From Paenibacillus aceti (GTDB lineage: Bacteria; Bacillota; Bacilli; Paenibacillales; Paenibacillaceae): 43,529 nt of DNA. This document shows, piece after piece, positions 17,176 through 25,488 of this stretch. The DNA lies in NCBI RefSeq assembly GCF_003614185.1, contig NZ_KZ987724.1:5151722-5195250 (forward strand), given 5' to 3'. The notes under the pieces are model-generated. The model was not told the DNA's origin. It saw only the letters and a program-made list of their open reading frames with translations, and did not search any database. Made by a program: the position numbers and the translations under genes. Numbering within the stretch: position 1 is the stretch's first letter; each line of letters opens with the position of its first letter.

Positions 17176-18000
17176 ATGAAGACTAGAGCAGAAGTATTGG
17201 CGAAATTAAAAGCAGAGGTCGCCGCGGGCAATGTACTACTAGGCGCAGGAGCCGGCACCGGTATATCCGCGAAGAGTGCGGAGAACGGCGGCGTGGATCT
17301 GATCATCATCTATAACTCGGGGCGCTACCGGATGGCGGGACGCGGATCACTGGCAGGCTTGATGGCTTACGGAGATGCGAATCAGATCGTCGTAGACATG
17401 GGGAATGAGGTGCTTCCAGTTGTGAAGGAAACGCCAGTGCTCGCCGGGGTATGCGGAACCGACCCGTTCCGGATTATGGATATATTCCTGAAACAACTGA
17501 AGGATCAGGGCTTCGCCGGAGTACAGAACTTCCCGACCGTCGGCTTGATCGATGGCGTGTTCCGGGCCAATCTGGAAGAGACGGGTATGGGCTATGATCT
17601 CGAAGTAGACATGATCCGCAAAGCCCATGAGCTTGATCTGTTGACGACACCTTATGTATTCGATGTGGATCAGGCGAAGAAGATGGCTGAAGCAGGTGCG
17701 GATATTCTTGTCGCCCATATGGGGTTGACTACGAAGGGGACGATCGGAGCCAAGACTGCCTTGACTCTGGATGATTGTGTAGAGCGAATCCAGGCGATCT
17801 GTGATGCAGGGAAGGCGATCAACCCGGACATTATGGTGCTATGCCATGGTGGGCCAATCGCTGAACCGGCAGATGCGGAATATGTGCTGTCCAGAACAAA
17901 GGGAGTGGAGGGCTTCTTCGGGGCATCCAGCATTGAACGTTTTGCTACTGAAGTCGGCATCAAGCAGCAGACAGAAGCTTTCAAGAGAATTCTCAAGTAA
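17176..18000 (+). CDS. PEP-hydrolase-like TIM-barrel protein
   Basis: This 274-residue protein is of the PF09370 family (phosphoenolpyruvate hydrolase-like, related to the PEP mutase/isocitrate lyase barrel). Key segments are [75 protein letters not shown] and GASSIER. It corresponds to the C-terminal half of plant Tm-1, with the UPF0261 half encoded just upstream. The two products probably act on one pathway or form a complex. ATG 17176 has AAAGGAGG about nine bases upstream. The TTG at 17155 overlaps poorly. The true substrate is unknown, and the family name is not evidence of PEP hydrolysis here. Confidence 0.92.
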   Translation: MKTRAEVLAKLKAEVAAGNVLLGAGAGTGISAKSAENGGVDLIIIYNSGRYRMAGRGSLAGLMAYGDANQIVVDMGNEVLPVVKETPVLAGVCGTDPFRIMDIFLKQLKDQGFAGVQNFPTVGLIDGVFRANLEETGMGYDLEVDMIRKAHELDLLTTPYVFDVDQAKKMAEAGADILVAHMGLTTKGTIGAKTALTLDDCVERIQAICDAGKAINPDIMVLCHGGPIAEPADAEYVLSRTKGVEGFFGASSIERFATEVGIKQQTEAFKRILK

Positions 18001-18115
18001 GCTTATTTTATATAGTGGGTAGTCTTCGCTTTCAGGCCTCTGGAAGTGCATAAAACAACCTCTATTGCTGCATCCTACAGGTGGACTCTATAGCGACCAA
18101 GGGGGTGCAGGATAA

Positions 18116-18280
18116 ATGAGCAAGAAGAAGTCAGAACAGCTAAGCAAGTATGAAGTGCAGACGACTCCGCTGAACAGGATGCCGGTTCCCGACAAGCAGA
18201 GGGAGGAATTCGCCAAAGAAATGGTAGAAGATGCCAAGGCGGCGTTTGGACAGGAGCAATCGGAGCATAAAGAGGAATAA
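18116..18280 (+). CDS. small charged hypothetical protein, 54 residues
   Basis: A short gene starts at ATG 18116 with AAGGGGGTG about nine bases upstream and ends in TAA. The product begins MSKKKSEQLSKYEVQTTPLN and ends in EQSEHKEE. It is very hydrophilic, has no cysteine and no membrane segment, and is probably partly helical. A terminator follows. I do not recognise the family. The strong ribosome binding site and terminator argue that it is real. It might be the last gene of the Tm-1-like unit or independent. Confidence 0.65.
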   Translation: MSKKKSEQLSKYEVQTTPLNRMPVPDKQREEFAKEMVEDAKAAFGQEQSEHKEE

Positions 18281-18297
18281 GGATTTGTGCAAATACA

Positions 18298-18336
18298 GGG
18301 TGCCTGATCGGTTCGGAGCCGAAGGGGCACCCTTCT
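18298..18336 (+). terminator. intrinsic terminator after the 54-residue gene
   Basis: GGGTGCC (18298-18304) pairs with GGCACCC (18326-18332), with an inner CGG/CCG stem. The T tract is weak (TTCTTG). Confidence 0.65.
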
Positions 18337-18349
18337 TGCGATTCTATGA

Positions 18350-18378
18350 TTGACAGTGAATAGATCGGAATCTATAAT
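18350..18378 (+). promoter_or_regulatory. perfect-consensus sigma-A promoter
   Basis: TTGACA (18350-18355), a 17-nt spacer and TATAAT (18373-18378) match the sigma-A consensus at every position. The only thing downstream before the next terminator is the broken OsmC gene, so a strong promoter now drives a pseudogene transcript of about 240 nt. Confidence 0.85.
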
Positions 18379-18456
18379 ACATATAAATCATAGCGGAGAA
18401 GTATGTTTACTGCGAGAGCGGGAAGACGGACGATTCCGGACAAAGGAGAGGTTGAA

Positions 18457-18593
18457 ATGGCTGCTGTACATACCTTCAAAGCGAATGCGCATCTGCAAGA
18501 TGGGGTTAGAGTGAGAACAACTGCCCGGTTGGCGATACGATTGCTAACCCGGTGAATCTCAAATTGGAGAGCATTATTATAGAGAATGGATAG
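18457..18593 (+). pseudogene. OsmC-family gene with large internal deletion
   Basis: The start has AAAGGAGAG seven bases upstream of ATG 18457. It encodes an OsmC-type N-terminus, MAAVHTFKANAHLQDGVRV. In another frame from 18522 the sequence reads CPVGDTIANPVNLKLESII to a TAG at 18591, which resembles an OsmC C-terminus including the conserved CPVGDT motif with its peroxidatic-type Cys. The middle of the usual protein of about 130 residues is absent and the two ends are out of frame. The original frame stops after 32 residues. Promoter, ribosome binding site and terminator are intact, so the deletion is probably recent. OsmC proteins are thiol peroxidases for organic hydroperoxides. Confidence 0.72.
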
Positions 18594-18600
18594 AGTATAA

Positions 18601-18628
18601 TCCGCCGCCGATCATCCGGCGGTTTTTT
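18601..18628 (+). terminator. intrinsic terminator after the OsmC remnant
   Basis: TCCGCCG and CGGCGG pair around a short loop, followed by TTTTTT. It starts eight bases beyond the pseudogene stop codon. Confidence 0.88.
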
Positions 18629-18729
18629 AAATATTCTCCTCTTCGCAGCTATTATTAGACATCAGGAAGGAGAATAAGGAATAAGCTTGAATAATTAATT
18701 ATGAAGAATGAGGGAGGAGAAGGAATAAG

Positions 18730-19812
18730 ATGAATAAAGAGAAGGTCAGGCAGGAGATCGAGCGCAAGCTGGAGAATAGAACTGTAACTGATCCATTGCT
18801 GCATAATGTGTTCCTGTTATTACATTCGGATGGAGGGGATTTTCACTGGCCCATGGCTGCGGGAGAGACAGATGGACTTCCGGCCCATCCAGATCAACCT
18901 TATCACACCGCCAGTATTGGGAAGACCTTCACCTCGGTGATCCTAGCCATTTTTGCCGAAAAAGGCCTTATTCAATATGATGACCCCATCGCCAATTACC
19001 TGCCGCCGCAACTTCTTAAAGACCTACATATCTACAAAGGTAAAGACTATACATACGATATTCGGATTAAGCATCTGTTAAGTAACACATCGGGTTTGCC
19101 TGATTATTTCGAAGAAAAACCGAAGAACGGACAATCCTTCCTTCAACAGCAACTGGCTCAGCCTTCTCGTTTCTGGACAGCGGAAGAGACGATCCAGTGG
19201 TCGAAGGAGCATCTGAATCCCCATTTTCCTCCAGGTCGAAGAGTCCATTACACCGATACGGGATATAATCTGCTAGGTTTGATCATTGAGACGATTACCT
19301 CTAAGCCTTATCATGAAGCACTTCACGATTATATTTTTACTCCACTGCAAATGAACCACACTTATCTATGCCAGTATTCGGAACCAGCCTTGAAGAGCGA
19401 ACATCTCGTAGCCAATTTATATCTGGATAAGCAAACCATCCCTGTTGAGGAACATCGCAGCTTTAGCGCTTTTTATGCGGGGGGCCAGACCGTTTCGACC
19501 TCGGAGGATTTACTAATCTTCATGAAATCCGTCGTTAATCACCAGATTATCCGTAAGGAATCCTTAGACACAATGCAGCAGTGGAATCGAATGTGGATCG
19601 GAATGGATTATGGCTATGGGCTGATGAGATTACATTTTATCCCTTGGAGTCAGAAATATATCGGCTGGGGACATCTGGGCTCGAGCGGCGCTTCTATGCT
19701 CTATCTTCCCAATCTGGATATGTATATGATCGGCAGCTTCAACCAAACGGCCTATAGCAGGAAGGGAATGAATTTTCTCTTTAGTCAGGTTTTGCGAAAA
19801 ATGTCGAAGTGA
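18730..19812 (+). CDS. serine hydrolase, beta-lactamase / DD-peptidase fold
   Basis: This 360-residue protein is of the class C beta-lactamase-like serine hydrolase group. The catalytic SxxK is S62-I-G-K65. The second motif is YTD at Y174, a form seen in many esterase-like members in place of YxN. A third-motif candidate is GHLGSSG near residue 320. No signal peptide or membrane segment is visible, so the product is likely cytoplasmic, unlike true penicillin-binding proteins. The ATG follows AGGGAGGAGAAGGAATA. Possible activities are esterase, amidase or peptidase. Calling it a beta-lactamase would go beyond the evidence. Confidence 0.85.
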   Translation: MNKEKVRQEIERKLENRTVTDPLLHNVFLLLHSDGGDFHWPMAAGETDGLPAHPDQPYHTASIGKTFTSVILAIFAEKGLIQYDDPIANYLPPQLLKDLHIYKGKDYTYDIRIKHLLSNTSGLPDYFEEKPKNGQSFLQQQLAQPSRFWTAEETIQWSKEHLNPHFPPGRRVHYTDTGYNLLGLIIETITSKPYHEALHDYIFTPLQMNHTYLCQYSEPALKSEHLVANLYLDKQTIPVEEHRSFSAFYAGGQTVSTSEDLLIFMKSVVNHQIIRKESLDTMQQWNRMWIGMDYGYGLMRLHFIPWSQKYIGWGHLGSSGASMLYLPNLDMYMIGSFNQTAYSRKGMNFLFSQVLRKMSK

Positions 19813-20157
19813 TAGGTCTATAGAGCTATATTTAAAATTGTAAATTTATTTTGGGTTTTTATGTATTTTGATGTAAATGTTTCATATCGAAATCTTGTTT
19901 AGAAATTGTTCAGAATCAGCTGATATAATACTACGTAGAGTGATCATAAAGGCCCCTCAGACAGTTAACCACCTCATTATTTCCTTATAATTACCATTTC
20001 TTTTTGTTTAAAAAAATGAAAATCTCTGAAAAAGATAGAAAGTAAGTGAAATAGAGAATCACGGATTTTATTGCTAGATTCTGTCGTTTTTTCATGATTA
20101 TAGGGGCTTTGTGGATCATATAAAATTTGAAGTTATCGGACTAAAGGAGTGGGAGAC
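19813..20157 (+). other. gene-free leader region before the exopolysaccharide operon
   Basis: This AT-rich stretch of 345 nt has no convincing gene. TATAAT occurs at 19924-19929 without a well-placed -35 element. A weak hairpin, AGAATC (20055-20060) with GATTCT (20077-20082), is followed shortly by six T (20087-20092). It could be a leader terminator for the operon downstream. I see no match to a known c-di-GMP riboswitch core. A further ATATAA lies near 20120. The operon promoter is probably in this region but cannot be fixed by eye. Confidence 0.35.
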
Positions 20158-21159
20158 ATGGACGATAAGTGCATATCGGTAGTAATCCCTGCTTACAATG
20201 AGGAGGAGGTCATCCGGCAGTGCTATGATGCACTCACGGACGTGATGCTCGATTCAAACTATCCATATGAGCTAGTCTTCGTAAACGATGGAAGCAAGGA
20301 CCGTACGATGAGTATTTTGGATGAATTGGCCAGACTGGACGAGCATATACGGATCATTAATTTTGCCAGGAATTTCGGTCATCAGGCGGCGGTAACGGCA
20401 GGGATCAATCTGTCCAAGGGAGATTGTGTCGTCATCATCGATGCGGATTTGCAGGACCCTCCACAAGTGATTCTCGAGATGCTGGAGAAGTGGGAGGAAG
20501 GCTATGAGGTGGTGTACGGTAAGCGCAGGCACCGTAAAGGCGAGACGCTGTTTAAGCTCGCTTCAGCCTCCTTGTTCTACCGCTTCCTGCAACGGATGTC
20601 AGACACTCATATTCCAAGGGACACGGGTGATTTCCGTCTGATTGATCGCAAGGTTGTACATGTATTTAACCGTCTAACGGAACGAAATAAATTTATTCGC
20701 GGGATTATAAGCTGGATCGGATTTAATCAGACCTTTGTGGAATATGACCGGAGTGAGCGGTTAGCAGGAACCACGAAATATCCGCTGCGCAAGATGCTCG
20801 CCTTTGCCTCTGACGGAATTTTCTCGTTCTCATCCAAGCCGTTGAAGCTAATTACCCGGATGGGGATGCTGACTGTTGTGCTGGCTTTCATTGTCCTTGT
20901 GTACTCTCTATGTGCGAAGCTGCTCGGCCTCCCGGAGGTGGAACGGGGCTGGACGTCGATCATGATGGCTATTACCTTGTTCAGTGGTGTTCAAATGCTG
21001 TCATTAGGCGTCATCGGCCAATATATTGCCCGCATCTATGACGAGAGCAAGAATCGGCCTCAGTATATCGTTAGAGAAACCGTCCATTATCCTCATGAAG
21101 AAGTACATGCAAATCCATCCTATCAGTATTATCATTCTACGGAGATGGTTACTAAATGA
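20158..21159 (+). CDS. GtrB-like polyprenyl-phosphate glycosyltransferase (GT2)
   Basis: This 333-residue protein has an N-terminal GT2 domain (residues 1-225) and two C-terminal membrane segments (about 235-255 and 268-292), the GtrB/DPM1-like arrangement. Motifs are VIPAYNEE, VNDGSKDRT, and the metal-binding DADLQD at 95-100. FARNFGHQAAVTAG and GTTKYPLRKM are typical of enzymes that move a sugar from UDP-sugar to undecaprenyl phosphate on the inner membrane face. It is the first gene of the operon. The partner flippase GtrA is the last (29728-30153). The start is ATG 20158, with AAAGGAG eight bases upstream. The next gene begins 25 nt later. Confidence 0.9.
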   Translation: MDDKCISVVIPAYNEEEVIRQCYDALTDVMLDSNYPYELVFVNDGSKDRTMSILDELARLDEHIRIINFARNFGHQAAVTAGINLSKGDCVVIIDADLQDPPQVILEMLEKWEEGYEVVYGKRRHRKGETLFKLASASLFYRFLQRMSDTHIPRDTGDFRLIDRKVVHVFNRLTERNKFIRGIISWIGFNQTFVEYDRSERLAGTTKYPLRKMLAFASDGIFSFSSKPLKLITRMGMLTVVLAFIVLVYSLCAKLLGLPEVERGWTSIMMAITLFSGVQMLSLGVIGQYIARIYDESKNRPQYIVRETVHYPHEEVHANPSYQYYHSTEMVTK

Positions 21160-21184
21160 CAATTGAGAAAGTTGTGGTGCAGGC

Positions 21185-22366
21185 TTGAACAAGAGCAGTG
21201 GAGTAAGAAAATATGGGACAAGCGTTCTCTGCATTATTTTACTGTGGAGTATTGCACTTACAGCTTGCGGGAATACGCCGCTCTCGCCTGAACAGGCGGC
21301 TAAGCCAGAAGGAAATAAGGCGCCAGACAATCAGACAGCTGCTAAAGAGGCGGATGTTGATGGCGATTTTCATAAGCAGGTTAAATCGAACCGGGAGCTT
21401 ACGGAACGTTTTGTGCTGGATAAAATGTATGGAGCGAACGGGGTATATACGAATTATCTGGATACTGGTGAGACGGATACGGTTGCTACAGGGCATGAGG
21501 TGTTAAGCGAATCCGCTGGTTTAATGCTGCGCTATGATGTGTTAATGAACCGGGAGGATGCGTTTCAGACGGAATGGGAGCAGGCCCTGCGTGTTTTTGA
21601 ACTGCCCTCAGGCTTTAGCTACCGGTATAGTCCCAAGCAGGACAAGAAATATACGATCAACGCAGCAGTAGATGACCTTAGGATCATCAGGGCCTTATAT
21701 GAGGCGGGAGAGCGCTTCTCTCCGGATTATACGAAATTGGCTGACGCCTATGGCAAGCTGTTCTCCAACTTCAACATCAAGGGGGATCGGATGTATGATT
21801 TCTACGATGAGGTATACAAGATCAACAATAAGTTTGTGACACTATGCTATATTGATCTGTCGACATTGAAACGATTGCCCATTCCTTCAGAGCAGCAAGC
21901 TGACTTGATCGGCAATATGCAGACAATTATGCAGAACGGATACCTATCCGATGCGTTTCCTTTCTACGAGACAAGATATGAATACGATACGAGTTCATAC
22001 CATTCGGAGGGGATCAATACCGTTGAATCGCTACTTACGATTCTGGCCTTGTCTGAAGCGGGTATTCAGCGCCCCGAGAGCATCGCTTACCTGAAGGAAC
22101 ATGTGCAGAGCGGAACTTTGTACGGCCAATATGATAAAAAAGGCAAGGCGCAGAACGAGATTCAGTCCACGGCTATTTATGCCATTGCGGCGATGATCGG
22201 TTCTGTACTCGGGGACGAGGATTTGTATAAGGATAGTATCCGACAAATGGATAAATATCAGGTCCAGGATCAGACCAGCCCGCTATACGGTGGTTTTGGA
22301 GACCCTGCGACACAGCAAGCATATTCATTTGATAATTTGATGGCGTTGCTCGCCTATGCTCATTAG
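21185..22366 (+). CDS. ydaJ: GH8-like glycosidase lipoprotein (YdaJ-like)
   Basis: This 393-residue protein has a lipoprotein signal: basic start, hydrophobic core, lipobox LTAC with C28. It is followed by a Pro/Gln/Ala-rich spacer and a glycoside hydrolase family 8-type domain (about 60-393). The GH8 general-acid motif appears as VLSESAGLML (E109), and the second acidic site as NAAVDDLRI (D163/D164). In synthase-dependent polysaccharide systems GH8 enzymes such as BcsZ trim the nascent polymer outside the cell. In B. subtilis, YdaJ plays the equivalent part. The start is TTG 21185 with only a weak ribosome binding site, so the N-terminus is somewhat uncertain, but the signal requires a start close to here. 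Confidence 0.85.
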   Translation: MNKSSGVRKYGTSVLCIILLWSIALTACGNTPLSPEQAAKPEGNKAPDNQTAAKEADVDGDFHKQVKSNRELTERFVLDKMYGANGVYTNYLDTGETDTVATGHEVLSESAGLMLRYDVLMNREDAFQTEWEQALRVFELPSGFSYRYSPKQDKKYTINAAVDDLRIIRALYEAGERFSPDYTKLADAYGKLFSNFNIKGDRMYDFYDEVYKINNKFVTLCYIDLSTLKRLPIPSEQQADLIGNMQTIMQNGYLSDAFPFYETRYEYDTSSYHSEGINTVESLLTILALSEAGIQRPESIAYLKEHVQSGTLYGQYDKKGKAQNEIQSTAIYAIAAMIGSVLGDEDLYKDSIRQMDKYQVQDQTSPLYGGFGDPATQQAYSFDNLMALLAYAH

Positions 22367-22404
22367 AGCCGGGGATTCGCGGGCATGAAGGCAGGTGTAG
22401 TCAA

Positions 22405-23901
22405 TTGGCAAAGGCTCCTTGGTTCAAAAAGCTCGGTGATTGGATGAAGATCCTCAGCCGATATGTTTCTCCATCTCTGTTGGCGACTTCATTGGTGCTG
22501 TTAATTACGGTGTTCGTATTGTTCGTACCGCCATATGTCGGGATGGCAGATAACGGCGACTACTTTCGAATTTTGTATAGCAATGGGCTATATTTTAATA
22601 CTCCTGACTATGACAGCTTATATTTCGGCTATTTCAATAAAGAGTTCGGAATCTTCCAATACTTCAACGAAAATGCATCTATGTATACTTCCTCACAAGC
22701 TCTTCTTATACGTGTATCTATCTGGATCAATCAGTTATTTAATCAGCAGGTGTTCGATATCCGGGTTCAGGCGGTACTACTCACGTTAATGTATACTGGA
22801 GCGGTTTATCTGTTCGTCGAAGCATTAACCTGGAGGATGAAGCCCAAGTATGGATATATCGTGGCAGTTTTAGCGGTGTTTTTATTTGCAGATACGGCAT
22901 ACACGGCTTTCTTCAACTCGTTCTTTGGTGAAAGTATAGTCTGGATTATGCTTACTTACTTATTCGCTTCGGGATTGCTTCTATTCCGCAAACGTTACTC
23001 TGATTACGGGATGATGGTTATTTTCTTCATAAGCGGGCTCCTGCTGACGACGAGTAAACAGCAAAATGCCCCTGTCGGCATCATTATTGCTGTAATGGGA
23101 ATCATTCTGATCTTTGTTCGCAAGCAGCGAAGCTTTCGCTTGATGATGGCTTCCTCGCTTGCACTGCTTATGATTGCAGGTATCGCTACTTATGTGCTGA
23201 TCCCGAAGGAATTTGTCAATGTGAACAAATATCATGCCATGACGCGCGGTATACTGATGCAGTCGGAAGACCCGGAGAAGACGCTGGAATCCTTCGGGAT
23301 TAACCGACAGTACGCTATTCTTAGAGGCACTATTCATTACGAGCCGTATACTACTGTGGACGTGAACTCTCAGATTTTAGAAGACAGCTTTTATAATCAT
23401 TACGGGTTTGTATCAATTCTTAGCTATTACTTGGCTCACCCGGATCAGGCGGGAAAAATAATGAATCTGGCTGCGAAAAGTGCGTTTACGATTCGTCCAC
23501 CAGCCATGGGCAACTATGAGAAGTCGGTGGGTAAGCCCTTTGGGGCGCAGACGAAATTCTTCTCCGTATATAGCCAGCTAAAAAGGGCGCTTGCCCCGAA
23601 AACCTTTGGCTTCATCATCATTTGGATGTTAGTTATTATCGGGTTATATGCCCCTCATTTTGTCGCTGCTATCAAAGCGAAGCATGTACGGAGCATGACT
23701 CGGCTGCCTTTGATGCTGATGATGATGTTTATGGGACTGTCCGGCATCTTCGTATCGATTATCGGTGCCGGGGATGCGGATTTGGCGAAGCATGAATTTT
23801 TATTCACAGCGGCTTTTGATCTGGTGACATTCGCTGCGGTTGCCGATGCCATATGCCGAAATTTGTGGCAGAACAAGCCGGAAGCTGATCATGAACCATG
23901 A
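22405..23901 (+). CDS. GT-C-like polytopic membrane glycosyltransferase, putative
   Basis: This 498-residue protein has about ten to eleven membrane segments. A large extracytoplasmic loop follows segment 1 and opens with PPYVGMADNGDYFRI. An Asp-rich motif there is typical of GT-C enzymes that take sugar from polyprenyl phosphate on the outer face. It resembles proteins annotated as glycan-biosynthesis hexose transferases (WsfD-like) in Bacillales, an impression that I cannot verify here. It lies between the ydaJ-like and ydaL-like genes and has no counterpart in B. subtilis ydaJKLMN. With GtrB and GtrA in the same operon it would be the third component, placing the lipid-carried sugar on the polymer. 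The start is TTG 22405, with AAGGCAGGTG upstream. Confidence 0.7.
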   Translation: MAKAPWFKKLGDWMKILSRYVSPSLLATSLVLLITVFVLFVPPYVGMADNGDYFRILYSNGLYFNTPDYDSLYFGYFNKEFGIFQYFNENASMYTSSQALLIRVSIWINQLFNQQVFDIRVQAVLLTLMYTGAVYLFVEALTWRMKPKYGYIVAVLAVFLFADTAYTAFFNSFFGESIVWIMLTYLFASGLLLFRKRYSDYGMMVIFFISGLLLTTSKQQNAPVGIIIAVMGIILIFVRKQRSFRLMMASSLALLMIAGIATYVLIPKEFVNVNKYHAMTRGILMQSEDPEKTLESFGINRQYAILRGTIHYEPYTTVDVNSQILEDSFYNHYGFVSILSYYLAHPDQAGKIMNLAAKSAFTIRPPAMGNYEKSVGKPFGAQTKFFSVYSQLKRALAPKTFGFIIIWMLVIIGLYAPHFVAAIKAKHVRSMTRLPLMLMMMFMGLSGIFVSIIGAGDADLAKHEFLFTAAFDLVTFAAVADAICRNLWQNKPEADHEP

Positions 23902-23942
23902 TGAAATGACAGTAAAATCAAAAGAAAGGAGGAACGATCCGA

Positions 23943-25478
23943 TTGAGGCGAAATTTTCATATATGTATCGGGCTGCTGGTGCTGCTAATGTCTGGTGTAA
24001 TTTATCCAGCATCGGTTCAGGCGGCTACTCCCTCCTCTTTTGATTCGGTTCTTATCGTCTATGACAGCTTGGGGATCGGCTCGAGGCAAGAAGGTAATGT
24101 GGAGGCTTTGAAGCGGCTGCTTGCCGCATTTCAGGTTCAGGTTACGACGGAGTCGATAGATTCCTATAAGCCGGGGATGCTAGCGAATTATTCCAAGCTG
24201 ATCGAGGTGCATAACCGCTCCGACCTTGCTGAGGAAGACAGTGAATATTTAACGGACCTGCAGTCCTATCAAGGTGACTTTCTCTACATTGGAGGGATGC
24301 CGCGGGACAAGCTGGTTCGATCATTAGGCTTGCAGATTCAAGAGGTTGAGAAGATAGCGGATTTGACCATCGGTCCGTTCGTGGAGAAATCGATCCGTCT
24401 CAGGACGGTATTTGATTCAGAGCAGCCTGGAGTTCGGAAATACGGGGCTTTGCAGCTTCAGAATGTAAGCTATCCTTACGGGATTCAGCAGGGTGCGCTT
24501 GCTTATGTACCTTTTATGGAAAAAGACACTCTCAGTGAAATTGCATTGTCTTACATACTTAAGGATTGGTTGCGGCAGGCGCAGGACAGTCACAATTACC
24601 TCGTGTTCAAGGAAATCTATCCATTCTCGGATTTGAGTTTACTGGAGCGAATGTCAGACGAGCTATATGATGCAGGGATTCCATTTATCGTAAGCGTGCA
24701 TCCGGTATTCAGCAATACGGATTATCCTGCTATGAAACGATATATCAACAGTTTGAAGTATGTGCAATCCCGCCACGGTACTGTGCTGGTAGAAGCCCCG
24801 TTCGTGGCCACGATTCGGGATGACGGGCGTGACTTATACCGCCAAATGGAGCATTTTATTGATGTTCTGGCCGCGGAAGGTGTCGTGCCACTTGGCATGG
24901 GAGCCGATATGTTCTGGACCTATGATGATTATTTTTCTGCGGAGGGGATGGCTTTTTTTGACTCGGTTGTGCTCTTCCCGGATACACGCCAGATTTACAA
25001 AGCGAAGCGAAATCGCTCCGAAGCCTTCTCTTCCTCCGTCTACAGTGTAGATCCGTTGTTCATACAGCGTTATCTTTTGGATAGGCATCTGTTCGAATCG
25101 CTTCCGATGGATACGGCATTTACCTTAGATTTTGTACACGATGATTCTGAGCTTGACCATTTGATGCAGGGGCTGAAGGATAGCTGGATTAGGTTTGAGG
25201 ATTACAAAAAAGGGGATCACCGAGTAAAAACGGCGAACAATGAGCTAACATCGGAGCGCGGCCTGCTTGTGCTGAATGGAGTTAGTCTAGGGACTCAGGC
25301 CAGCCATGTGGAGACGAGCTCTGATTATGAATATAAGCAGCAGGAGAAGAAGAGCTTTGAAACCTGGTTTACGGTGCAGAACAAAATATTTATCATCATT
25401 ATTCTGATTACTTTGTTTGTATTTTCCGGTTTTCTGATTATTGGATATCGTATGTATAAACGGAAATTTTACAAGTAA
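23943..25478 (+). CDS. ydaL: DUF2334 polysaccharide-deacetylase-like protein (YdaL-like)
   Basis: This 511-residue protein has a signal peptide (RRNFHICIGLLVLLMSG...VQA) and an N-terminal region (30-190) of unknown fold. A DUF2334 deacetylase-like domain spans about 200-400 (KEIYPFSDLSLLERMSDELY, GIPFIVSVHPVF), and one membrane anchor lies at about 482-504. The domain is related to NodB deacetylases but often lacks the full metal set. Only scattered candidate ligands are visible (SVHP, WTYDD). It corresponds to YdaL of B. subtilis and to DUF2334 proteins of other exopolysaccharide loci, acting outside the membrane on the polymer. The start is TTG 23943, with AAAGGAGG nine bases upstream. The GT2 gene follows after 10 nt. 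Confidence 0.86.
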   Translation: MRRNFHICIGLLVLLMSGVIYPASVQAATPSSFDSVLIVYDSLGIGSRQEGNVEALKRLLAAFQVQVTTESIDSYKPGMLANYSKLIEVHNRSDLAEEDSEYLTDLQSYQGDFLYIGGMPRDKLVRSLGLQIQEVEKIADLTIGPFVEKSIRLRTVFDSEQPGVRKYGALQLQNVSYPYGIQQGALAYVPFMEKDTLSEIALSYILKDWLRQAQDSHNYLVFKEIYPFSDLSLLERMSDELYDAGIPFIVSVHPVFSNTDYPAMKRYINSLKYVQSRHGTVLVEAPFVATIRDDGRDLYRQMEHFIDVLAAEGVVPLGMGADMFWTYDDYFSAEGMAFFDSVVLFPDTRQIYKAKRNRSEAFSSSVYSVDPLFIQRYLLDRHLFESLPMDTAFTLDFVHDDSELDHLMQGLKDSWIRFEDYKKGDHRVKTANNELTSERGLLVLNGVSLGTQASHVETSSDYEYKQQEKKSFETWFTVQNKIFIIIILITLFVFSGFLIIGYRMYKRKFYK

Positions 25479-25488
25479 GGAGGCAGCT

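Noticed and set aside
18730-19812. Beta-lactamase resistance gene
   Set aside because: SxxK and a YTD motif show the serine-hydrolase fold, but there is no signal peptide and the motif set fits esterase-like members. Antibiotic hydrolysis is not supported.
19813-20157. c-di-GMP riboswitch ahead of the exopolysaccharide operon
   Set aside because: I looked for the GEMM core elements because of the c-di-GMP link, but none is recognisable. Only a weak hairpin with a T run is present.
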